Shown here: positions 1-5,596 of the stretch, one piece after another
Layout: each line of letters starts with the position of its first letter
Position numbering within the stretch: position 1 is the first letter of the stretch
NCBI GenBank assembly: GCA_013203015.1
Contig: JABMPO010000057.1
Coordinates: 1-5,596 of the forward strand
DNA length: 5,596 nt
Direction: 5' to 3'
Source: Fidelibacterota bacterium
Lineage (GTDB): Bacteria > Fidelibacterota > Marinisomatia > Marinisomatales > TCS56
Notes under the pieces: generated by a model
Seen by the model: the letters and a program-made list of their open reading frames with translations, nothing else
Told to the model about the DNA's origin: nothing
Databases searched by the model: none
Made by a program: the position numbers and the translations under genes

Positions 1-1091
1 CGCAATTTCGATTGATAATCTTTTCCAAGCGGCGCAACAGAGTTAATAACGATTTCCTTTACATCGTCGTATTCATAGGATTTATCAAAATCCAAGATAG
101 GGATAGAAGTGTCATAAAGGTGATATTCTTCCAATTCTAACGCGGCTTTACGGGCGCGATGATATCGTTTCAATGGATCTGTTCCCTCACGAACCATCTT
201 GACAAGATTAGTGTAAACATCAATCGGGACATTATCACTTTCCAGATTGGCCTCCAGTGTCGAATTATATTTACGCGCCTGCGCAAATGCCCAATCACGC
301 TGACAGATACCATTGTAAGTGGCCGCATAGGTATTTATTGTTTCATTATAAATACCATTCCGCGCTAAAAACACAGCTTTACGATCTTCTTGATTACGAT
401 TAGTGCTTAGCACCTGTCCATACTGCCCGGGCGTAACAGTAATTGTATCCCCGGTGCTGAGAATAATTTCCGGAAAAACAATATCTGAGGTGGATAATTC
501 GGAATGTATCGAGCGCGGTGTGCGGGAAAATCCGGAAAAATATGATAATAATTGCTCCCCCTGTTCATCGAGAACATGAGCCTGCTGCCGATATAGATCC
601 TCGATTCCGTGTTTATAGATCGATAATCCTTTTTCAGCAGCCAGCCAGGTTTCCATGGTCTCCCAGGGAATATTCAGCATTTCGGGATCAAACCAGGCCG
701 TTGCTGTACCAAATTGGGAAAACAGAATCTGCACGCGCTGCAATTTGCCGGAAATTTCATTGTCACGAGTATCAGTATCGCGGGACATACTTACATAACT
801 ATAAACTCCGTCGGCCAGCATTCCCAGTTTATCACCAAGTTCGAAAGCTTTTAGTAAAACGTCAGAACCTTCAGCTAGACGACCCTTGAAGGCGGCATAT
901 TCGTCCATGGTTTCTTTCAGTTGGGTAAAATCAGCTTCCCAGGCATCCCAATCTGCATAAATGTCAGTTAAATCCCATTTGTACTCATCCGGAATTTCGG
1001 ATCGAACCAATGTCTCTGGTTTGGCTGACAATATCCCAATAAAGGATACAACAATTATTAATAATACAATTGCAAAACGTGTGTGCTTCAT
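1..1091 (-). CDS. pepF: Exported oligoendopeptidase F-type M3B metallopeptidase, N-terminal part (left-arm copy)
   Basis: This is the mirror copy of the gene at 4506-5596, base for base. It is read leftward from an ATG whose complement is at 1089-1091, and it runs off the left edge after 363 complete codons plus two bases. The 3' end, including the HExxH catalytic region, is missing. It begins with a Sec-type signal peptide followed by the PepF N-terminal domain; residues and motifs are given under the right-arm copy. It lies 110 bases downstream of the left-arm transporter gene in the same orientation. It is probably not a second locus but the same gene represented twice, so it should not be counted as a paralogue or gene duplication. 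Confidence 0.9.
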   Translation of the reverse strand, partial: MKHTRFAIVLLIIVVSFIGILSAKPETLVRSEIPDEYKWDLTDIYADWDAWEADFTQLKETMDEYAAFKGRLAEGSDVLLKAFELGDKLGMLADGVYSYVSMSRDTDTRDNEISGKLQRVQILFSQFGTATAWFDPEMLNIPWETMETWLAAEKGLSIYKHGIEDLYRQQAHVLDEQGEQLLSYFSGFSRTPRSIHSELSTSDIVFPEIILSTGDTITVTPGQYGQVLSTNRNQEDRKAVFLARNGIYNETINTYAATYNGICQRDWAFAQARKYNSTLEANLESDNVPIDVYTNLVKMVREGTDPLKRYHRARKAALELEEYHLYDTSIPILDFDKSYEYDDVKEIVINSVAPLGKDYQSKL

Positions 1092-1169
1092 AATCTTCCT
1101 GTTTTTAGTTAATAATTTGTGATTAAAAACGACTGAATTTCAGAAAATACCGCGTTTGATTCCAGTGCT

Positions 1170-1193
1170 AAAAAAAAGTTATTGTTAAACTTT
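1170..1193 (-). terminator. Weak hairpin plus T-run after the transporter (left-arm copy)
   Basis: This mirrors 4404-4427. On the minus strand it reads AAAGTT, a 7-base loop, AACTTT, then a run of Ts, starting 8 bases after the transporter stop codon. The stem has only six pairs with one G-C pair at each of two positions mirrored in the arms, so it would be weak. It may attenuate rather than end transcription into the peptidase gene. A chance AT-rich match is possible. Confidence 0.22.
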
Positions 1194-1201
1194 GAAGGTT
1201 A

Positions 1202-2617
1202 TCAGTGAAACAAGAAATAGCACCAAAGGGCGGCAATACCGGGCGCGAGCAAACCTATTACCAGTCCACCGCGTAGAAAATCGTGGGTATTTAGTTTACC
1301 GGTGGCGTAGGCAATCGCATTGGGCGGAGTGGAAATCGGCAGACACATAGCCGCTGAGGCGCCCAGGGCGATGGGTACAACGATGACTGCCTCAAAACCC
1401 AGACCAATGGCCATTCCAATCGGTACCAGAATATTGGCGGCAGCGGTGTTGCTCATTAAATTGGACAGGATCGAAGCGACATAAGCCAGTATAAAAGCAA
1501 TCATCATGGTACCAAATAATTCTATTGGCAATCTGGTTACCAGCCATTCCGCCAATCCGGTCTCGCGGACACCGACTCCCAACGACAATCCTCCTGCCAG
1601 CAGTAATAAAACATCCCATTGCAGATTCCGGATGTTACGAGCAGTGATGACCCCGGTAACAGCGAATACTGTAATTGGTAAAAAAGAAACAACTGGCGTT
1701 GGAATGTGATGCAATGGACCGGTCATCCACAAAACCACGGTCAGGATGAATACGGGCATCACCATCAACCGTTTCCACATAGGCAATTGAGCGCCGGTTC
1801 TGGTTTGCCACTGCAATCCGCTAATATTTATTTCCTTCGTGCGCGCTGGATAGGCAAATCGCAAATACAGCCAGGCGATAATAAACATGACGATTGCCGG
1901 CGGTAAACCAGCGATCATCCAGCGAATGAAATCCATCGATATTGTCTCCGAGAGTGATCCGGCGGCAATCGCATTAGGCGGACTTCCAATAATTGTCCCC
2001 ATTCCACCGATATTTGCAGCAAAAGGTATTCCCAACAGGATACCGCGACCGAACGGGTCATCCTTATCCAATGAATGCACAATCGGCAAGATTACCGCCA
2101 TCATCATAGCAGTTGTGGCGGTGTTTGACATAAACATGGAGAAAGTAAAAGTAACGGCCATGGCACCAAACAGCACGGCCCCCGGTTTTGAACCAAACCA
2201 GCCCAGCACATAACGGGAAAATAAGCGATCAAGCCCCGTTACCTGCGCCGCTTCAGCCAGCACAAATCCACCAAAAAACAGCCACATCAAAGGGCTGCTC
2301 CAGGGCTGGACAAAAATTTGCCAATCCTGGGCGGTTTCTGCGAAGACCCCTCCCGGTTTACCGAGAATTACGATCTGTAACGCCATTATCAGAATTGCCA
2401 CAGAAAATGATGGAATCGCTTCGGTAATCCACAAGCTGGCACCAATCAACAGGATAAACAGCGACCAGCGTCCGGCGGCTGATAATCCGGCATATTCAGG
2501 AAACAACGCCACTGCAGTGGCAAAAATAATACAGATCACAATTTTTAACAGTGTCTGTGTAGACGAAATTTCCAACTTTCCCCAGATTCGCAATACTTCT
2601 CGCCTGGTATCAATCAT
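1202..2617 (-). CDS. DASS/SLC13-family sodium:dicarboxylate (divalent anion) symporter (left-arm copy)
   Basis: This is an exact mirror copy of the 471-codon transporter gene at 2980-4395, transcribed leftward from an ATG whose complement is at 2615-2617 to a TGA whose complement is at 1202-1204. The encoded protein is identical to the right-arm copy, with the same paired SNT and PPNA motifs described there. Its promoter-like box and palindromes lie at 2677-2713. Identity at every codon, including synonymous positions and flanking non-coding DNA, means this is either an artefactual duplicate or an extremely recent inverted duplication. It gives no independent evidence for two transporter genes. 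Confidence 0.93.
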   Translation of the reverse strand: MIDTRREVLRIWGKLEISSTQTLLKIVICIIFATAVALFPEYAGLSAAGRWSLFILLIGASLWITEAIPSFSVAILIMALQIVILGKPGGVFAETAQDWQIFVQPWSSPLMWLFFGGFVLAEAAQVTGLDRLFSRYVLGWFGSKPGAVLFGAMAVTFTFSMFMSNTATTAMMMAVILPIVHSLDKDDPFGRGILLGIPFAANIGGMGTIIGSPPNAIAAGSLSETISMDFIRWMIAGLPPAIVMFIIAWLYLRFAYPARTKEINISGLQWQTRTGAQLPMWKRLMVMPVFILTVVLWMTGPLHHIPTPVVSFLPITVFAVTGVITARNIRNLQWDVLLLLAGGLSLGVGVRETGLAEWLVTRLPIELFGTMMIAFILAYVASILSNLMSNTAAANILVPIGMAIGLGFEAVIVVPIALGASAAMCLPISTPPNAIAYATGKLNTHDFLRGGLVIGLLAPGIAALWCYFLFH

Positions 2618-2676
2618 ATACCAATCCTAACAACTTTTAGATTTAACCGGGAAAACACACAGAAAATTACATGTTG

Positions 2677-2713
2677 AATTATATATAATTGCAGTAGCAA
2701 TTCACTGAATTGC
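2677..2713 (-). promoter_or_regulatory. Candidate promoter/operator for the left-arm transporter
   Basis: This mirrors 2884-2920. It has a TATAAT match on the minus strand (complement at 2678-2683) inside a 14-base palindrome at 2677-2690, with an interrupted 17-base palindrome at 2697-2713 farther upstream. It lies 60 to 96 bases before the start codon. The arrangement is discussed under the right-arm copy. Confidence 0.38.
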
Positions 2714-2786
2714 GACTATAGTAGCTAAAGCTGCGGTGGCCGAGAGTACTAAACCCTTTTTCTCAGAGGCAGTAATCAGGATGGAA

Positions 2787-2810
2787 TCCGCTTACTCCGG
2801 AGTAAGCGGA
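2787..2810. other. Zero-spacer palindrome centre (turnaround point)
   Basis: The symmetry axis lies between 2798 and 2799, inside ACTCCGGAGT. There is no loop: pairing continues to the middle base pair. A template switch or hairpin-primed fold-back usually leaves a few unpaired bases, whereas joining a strand to its own complement at assembly, or reading through a covalently closed hairpin end, can leave none. I recognise no known telomere-resolvase target here, and no resolvase gene is in the window. If the axis is an artefact, the real genomic sequence upstream of the transporter continues differently beyond this point. Confidence 0.85.
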
Positions 2811-2883
2811 TTCCATCCTGATTACTGCCTCTGAGAAAAAGGGTTTAGTACTCTCGGCCACCGCAGCTTTAGCTACTATAGTC

Positions 2884-2900
2884 GCAATTCAGTGAATTGC
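2884..2900. repeat. Interrupted palindrome upstream of the transporter -10 box (possible operator)
   Basis: GCAATTC, a 3-base spacer AGT, then GAATTGC: a perfect 7+7 inverted repeat. The GCAATT half-site appears again at 2905-2910, overlapping the next palindrome. It covers where a -35 element would sit relative to the TATAAT at 2914-2919, a usual place for a dimeric repressor or activator to bind. No regulator gene is visible, so the operator role is inferred from position and symmetry. The mirror copy is at 2697-2713. Confidence 0.4.
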
Positions 2901-2906
2901 TACTGC

Positions 2907-2920
2907 AATTATATATAATT
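2907..2920 (+). promoter_or_regulatory. Candidate -10 region of the transporter promoter within a 14-base palindrome
   Basis: TATAAT at 2914-2919 is a perfect sigma70-type -10 consensus, placed so that transcription would start near 2926 and leave a leader of roughly 50 bases before the ATG at 2980. No good TTGACA-like -35 box is found 16-18 bases upstream, where the sequence is near AGTGAA. The promoter would therefore need an activator or is a chance match in AT-rich DNA. The box lies in the perfect palindrome AATTATATATAATT, whose centre is about 21 bases (two helical turns) from the centre of the 2884-2900 inverted repeat, so both could face the same side of the helix. Confidence 0.4.
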
Positions 2921-2979
2921 CAACATGTAATTTTCTGTGTGTTTTCCCGGTTAAATCTAAAAGTTGTTAGGATTGGTAT

Positions 2980-4395
2980 ATGATTGATACCAGGCGAGAA
3001 GTATTGCGAATCTGGGGAAAGTTGGAAATTTCGTCTACACAGACACTGTTAAAAATTGTGATCTGTATTATTTTTGCCACTGCAGTGGCGTTGTTTCCTG
3101 AATATGCCGGATTATCAGCCGCCGGACGCTGGTCGCTGTTTATCCTGTTGATTGGTGCCAGCTTGTGGATTACCGAAGCGATTCCATCATTTTCTGTGGC
3201 AATTCTGATAATGGCGTTACAGATCGTAATTCTCGGTAAACCGGGAGGGGTCTTCGCAGAAACCGCCCAGGATTGGCAAATTTTTGTCCAGCCCTGGAGC
3301 AGCCCTTTGATGTGGCTGTTTTTTGGTGGATTTGTGCTGGCTGAAGCGGCGCAGGTAACGGGGCTTGATCGCTTATTTTCCCGTTATGTGCTGGGCTGGT
3401 TTGGTTCAAAACCGGGGGCCGTGCTGTTTGGTGCCATGGCCGTTACTTTTACTTTCTCCATGTTTATGTCAAACACCGCCACAACTGCTATGATGATGGC
3501 GGTAATCTTGCCGATTGTGCATTCATTGGATAAGGATGACCCGTTCGGTCGCGGTATCCTGTTGGGAATACCTTTTGCTGCAAATATCGGTGGAATGGGG
3601 ACAATTATTGGAAGTCCGCCTAATGCGATTGCCGCCGGATCACTCTCGGAGACAATATCGATGGATTTCATTCGCTGGATGATCGCTGGTTTACCGCCGG
3701 CAATCGTCATGTTTATTATCGCCTGGCTGTATTTGCGATTTGCCTATCCAGCGCGCACGAAGGAAATAAATATTAGCGGATTGCAGTGGCAAACCAGAAC
3801 CGGCGCTCAATTGCCTATGTGGAAACGGTTGATGGTGATGCCCGTATTCATCCTGACCGTGGTTTTGTGGATGACCGGTCCATTGCATCACATTCCAACG
3901 CCAGTTGTTTCTTTTTTACCAATTACAGTATTCGCTGTTACCGGGGTCATCACTGCTCGTAACATCCGGAATCTGCAATGGGATGTTTTATTACTGCTGG
4001 CAGGAGGATTGTCGTTGGGAGTCGGTGTCCGCGAGACCGGATTGGCGGAATGGCTGGTAACCAGATTGCCAATAGAATTATTTGGTACCATGATGATTGC
4101 TTTTATACTGGCTTATGTCGCTTCGATCCTGTCCAATTTAATGAGCAACACCGCTGCCGCCAATATTCTGGTACCGATTGGAATGGCCATTGGTCTGGGT
4201 TTTGAGGCAGTCATCGTTGTACCCATCGCCCTGGGCGCCTCAGCGGCTATGTGTCTGCCGATTTCCACTCCGCCCAATGCGATTGCCTACGCCACCGGTA
4301 AACTAAATACCCACGATTTTCTACGCGGTGGACTGGTAATAGGTTTGCTCGCGCCCGGTATTGCCGCCCTTTGGTGCTATTTCTTGTTTCACTGA
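2980..4395 (+). CDS. DASS/SLC13-family sodium:dicarboxylate (divalent anion) symporter
   Basis: This is a 471-residue polytopic inner-membrane protein, predicted to couple Na+ entry to uptake of a divalent anion such as succinate, malate or fumarate; the exact substrate cannot be read from sequence. Family hallmarks: TEAIP at 65-69; a first SNT at 164-166, followed by GSPPNA at 211-216; and a second SNT at 389-391, followed by TPPNA at 430-434. In characterised DASS proteins such as VcINDY, the paired SNT motifs contact carboxylate and the adjacent loops form Na+ sites, and this two-fold repeat is intact. Length fits the family (about 450-500), and hydrophobic segments run from about residue 22 to 470. 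The start is secure: AGGA at 2969-2972 lies 7 bases upstream and an in-frame TAG lies at 2968-2970. A sulfate or other divalent anion substrate remains possible. Confidence 0.95.
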   Translation: MIDTRREVLRIWGKLEISSTQTLLKIVICIIFATAVALFPEYAGLSAAGRWSLFILLIGASLWITEAIPSFSVAILIMALQIVILGKPGGVFAETAQDWQIFVQPWSSPLMWLFFGGFVLAEAAQVTGLDRLFSRYVLGWFGSKPGAVLFGAMAVTFTFSMFMSNTATTAMMMAVILPIVHSLDKDDPFGRGILLGIPFAANIGGMGTIIGSPPNAIAAGSLSETISMDFIRWMIAGLPPAIVMFIIAWLYLRFAYPARTKEINISGLQWQTRTGAQLPMWKRLMVMPVFILTVVLWMTGPLHHIPTPVVSFLPITVFAVTGVITARNIRNLQWDVLLLLAGGLSLGVGVRETGLAEWLVTRLPIELFGTMMIAFILAYVASILSNLMSNTAAANILVPIGMAIGLGFEAVIVVPIALGASAAMCLPISTPPNAIAYATGKLNTHDFLRGGLVIGLLAPGIAALWCYFLFH

Positions 4396-4403
4396 TAACC
4401 TTC

Positions 4404-4427
4404 AAAGTTTAACAATAACTTTTTTTT
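4404..4427 (+). terminator. Weak hairpin plus T-run after the transporter
   Basis: AAAGTT (4404-4409), a 7-base loop and AACTTT (4417-4422) run into eight Ts at 4420-4427, starting 8 bases after the transporter TGA. The layout resembles a rho-independent terminator, but the six-pair stem is AT-rich with a single G-C pair, so efficient termination is doubtful. If it works, the peptidase would need its own promoter in the remaining 78 bases, where I see no convincing -35/-10 pair. Otherwise the two genes are probably co-transcribed. Confidence 0.25.
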
Positions 4428-4505
4428 AGCACTGGAATCAAACGCGGTATTTTCTGAAATTCAGTCGTTTTTAATCACAAATTATTAACTAAAAACAGGA
4501 AGATT

Positions 4506-5596
4506 ATGAAGCACACACGTTTTGCAATTGTATTATTAATAATTGTTGTATCCTTTATTGGGATATTGTCAGCCAAACCAGAGACATTGGTTCGATCCGA
4601 AATTCCGGATGAGTACAAATGGGATTTAACTGACATTTATGCAGATTGGGATGCCTGGGAAGCTGATTTTACCCAACTGAAAGAAACCATGGACGAATAT
4701 GCCGCCTTCAAGGGTCGTCTAGCTGAAGGTTCTGACGTTTTACTAAAAGCTTTCGAACTTGGTGATAAACTGGGAATGCTGGCCGACGGAGTTTATAGTT
4801 ATGTAAGTATGTCCCGCGATACTGATACTCGTGACAATGAAATTTCCGGCAAATTGCAGCGCGTGCAGATTCTGTTTTCCCAATTTGGTACAGCAACGGC
4901 CTGGTTTGATCCCGAAATGCTGAATATTCCCTGGGAGACCATGGAAACCTGGCTGGCTGCTGAAAAAGGATTATCGATCTATAAACACGGAATCGAGGAT
5001 CTATATCGGCAGCAGGCTCATGTTCTCGATGAACAGGGGGAGCAATTATTATCATATTTTTCCGGATTTTCCCGCACACCGCGCTCGATACATTCCGAAT
5101 TATCCACCTCAGATATTGTTTTTCCGGAAATTATTCTCAGCACCGGGGATACAATTACTGTTACGCCCGGGCAGTATGGACAGGTGCTAAGCACTAATCG
5201 TAATCAAGAAGATCGTAAAGCTGTGTTTTTAGCGCGGAATGGTATTTATAATGAAACAATAAATACCTATGCGGCCACTTACAATGGTATCTGTCAGCGT
5301 GATTGGGCATTTGCGCAGGCGCGTAAATATAATTCGACACTGGAGGCCAATCTGGAAAGTGATAATGTCCCGATTGATGTTTACACTAATCTTGTCAAGA
5401 TGGTTCGTGAGGGAACAGATCCATTGAAACGATATCATCGCGCCCGTAAAGCCGCGTTAGAATTGGAAGAATATCACCTTTATGACACTTCTATCCCTAT
5501 CTTGGATTTTGATAAATCCTATGAATACGACGATGTAAAGGAAATCGTTATTAACTCTGTTGCGCCGCTTGGAAAAGATTATCAATCGAAATTGCG
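4506..5596 (+). CDS. pepF: Exported oligoendopeptidase F-type M3B metallopeptidase, N-terminal part
   Basis: This is the first 363 codons of a zinc oligopeptidase of the PepF (M3B) family, usually about 600 residues, which hydrolyses short to medium peptides. Residues 1-23 look like a Sec signal peptide: K2 and R5, a hydrophobic core at about 7-21, and likely cleavage after A23; there is no lipobox cysteine. WDLTDIY at 39-45 is the typical start of the PepF N-terminal domain. Residues 227-330 match the helical lead-in to the catalytic domain, with R237, ARNG (243-246), NVPIDVY (287-293), RYHRARK (309-315) and YD (326-327). The catalytic HExxH lies past the window edge, so activity cannot be judged. 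The start is supported by AGGAAG at 4497-4502 and an in-frame TGA at 4455-4457. It sits 110 bases after the transporter. Most characterised PepF enzymes are cytosolic; this one is predicted to be periplasmic or secreted. Confidence 0.92.
   Translation, partial: MKHTRFAIVLLIIVVSFIGILSAKPETLVRSEIPDEYKWDLTDIYADWDAWEADFTQLKETMDEYAAFKGRLAEGSDVLLKAFELGDKLGMLADGVYSYVSMSRDTDTRDNEISGKLQRVQILFSQFGTATAWFDPEMLNIPWETMETWLAAEKGLSIYKHGIEDLYRQQAHVLDEQGEQLLSYFSGFSRTPRSIHSELSTSDIVFPEIILSTGDTITVTPGQYGQVLSTNRNQEDRKAVFLARNGIYNETINTYAATYNGICQRDWAFAQARKYNSTLEANLESDNVPIDVYTNLVKMVREGTDPLKRYHRARKAALELEEYHLYDTSIPILDFDKSYEYDDVKEIVINSVAPLGKDYQSKL

Larger units (their letters stand above)
1..2798. repeat. Left arm of a window-spanning perfect inverted repeat
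   Basis: This arm is the exact reverse complement of 2799-5596. The first 20 bases are the reverse complement of the last 20, and every gene boundary mirrors to a sum of 5597: transporter 1202/4395 and 2617/2980, peptidase start 1091/4506. The two transporter copies encode identical proteins, and I found no mismatch where I compared the arms. There is no unpaired spacer at the centre. Natural palindromes with kilobase arms and no loop are normally very unstable in bacteria because SbcCD-type nucleases cleave the extruded hairpin. A technical fold-back is therefore the leading explanation, and only one arm should be counted as independent sequence. Confidence 0.98.
2618..2979. other. Central non-coding block between the two divergent transporter copies
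   Basis: This 362-base block is two mirrored 181-base leaders joined at the axis. In each half, the part next to the transporter is AT-rich and holds the promoter-like box and short palindromes. The part next to the axis is richer in G+C and looks more like coding sequence. One frame stays open from 2709 to the axis, includes ATG at 2781-2783 with AGAGG 11 bases upstream, and hits TGA at 2832-2834 only after entering the mirror arm. In the real genome this could be the start of a neighbouring gene divergent from the transporter, cut off by the fold-back, but I cannot name a product. I see no tRNA, riboswitch or strong terminator in the block. Confidence 0.6.
2799..5596. repeat. Right arm of the window-spanning perfect inverted repeat
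   Basis: This is the mirror copy of 1-2798. It reads in the sense direction for both genes, so it is the more convenient arm to annotate: leader, DASS transporter, 110-base gap, then truncated signal-peptide PepF. No transposase, terminal direct repeats or target-site duplication accompany the arms, so an inverted pair of insertion sequences is not supported. The arms hold ordinary metabolic genes and stop abruptly inside one of them. Confidence 0.98.

Noticed and set aside
518..889. A 123-codon open frame antisense to pepF (mirror at 4708-5079), and a 69-codon one at 159-368
   Set aside because: The sense strand encodes a recognisable PepF N-terminal domain in one continuous frame. The antisense products are rich in Arg, Pro and His and resemble no family.
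1887..2213. A 108-codon open frame antisense to the transporter (mirror at 3384-3710), with shorter ones at 1506-1709, 1706-1906 and 2188-2427
   Set aside because: These lie wholly on the opposite strand of a well-supported conserved membrane protein gene, have no recognisable domains, and reflect the codon bias of the real gene.
2806..2895. A 29-codon open frame on the + strand upstream of the transporter, ending with TGA at 2893-2895
   Set aside because: It follows a TAA at 2803-2805 and has no ATG. It could be imagined as the tail of an upstream gene, but the in-frame stop so close to the axis leaves no support.
4454..4464. Small odd palindrome CTGAAATTCAG in the transporter-pepF gap (mirror at 1133-1143)
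   Set aside because: Five-base arms around one base in AT-rich DNA are expected by chance, and there is no recognisable promoter next to it.
1..5596. Two genuine copies of a transporter-peptidase operon arranged head to head
   Set aside because: The copies are identical at every position compared, including non-coding DNA, with no spacer and with symmetric truncation at both edges. Ordinary gene duplication does not produce this, so they are treated as one locus represented twice.
1..5596. Composite transposon or pair of inverted insertion sequences
   Set aside because: There is no transposase, no terminal inverted repeats distinct from the arms, and no target-site duplication. The arms contain metabolic genes and end inside a gene.

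Overview
The whole 5,596-base window is one perfect inverted repeat. Base n on the + strand is complementary to base 5597-n throughout, and the two arms (1-2798 and 2799-5596) meet with no spacer at a CCGG core. The window therefore holds only 2,798 bases of unique information, written once on each strand. The window ends are also mirror images, and both cut the same gene at the same codon. This looks like a complete self-reverse-complementary contig. The likeliest cause is a fold-back or assembly artefact. Read-through of a closed hairpin DNA end is a less likely but testable alternative.

Reading outward from the centre, each arm contains: about 181 bases of leader with a TATAAT -10 box and two stacked short palindromes; a complete 471-residue membrane transporter of the divalent anion:sodium symporter family (DASS, SLC13-like); a 110-base gap with a weak AT-rich hairpin and T-run; and the first 363 codons of an M3B oligoendopeptidase F-type metallopeptidase with an N-terminal signal peptide. 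The peptidase is cut by the window edge before its HExxH zinc site. Both genes run in the same direction within an arm, so across the window the two copies point away from each other.

The organism cannot be named from this sequence. Good Shine-Dalgarno sites, a sigma70-like -10 box, a Sec signal peptide on PepF and moderate G+C suggest a bacterium, probably with a diderm envelope. A Na+-coupled dicarboxylate-type importer beside an exported oligopeptidase would fit scavenging of organic acids and peptides, but adjacency alone is weak evidence of a shared pathway.

I see no RNA gene, CRISPR array, transposase, phage gene or novel multi-gene system. The only extraordinary feature is the palindrome, and the first question is whether it exists in the cell.
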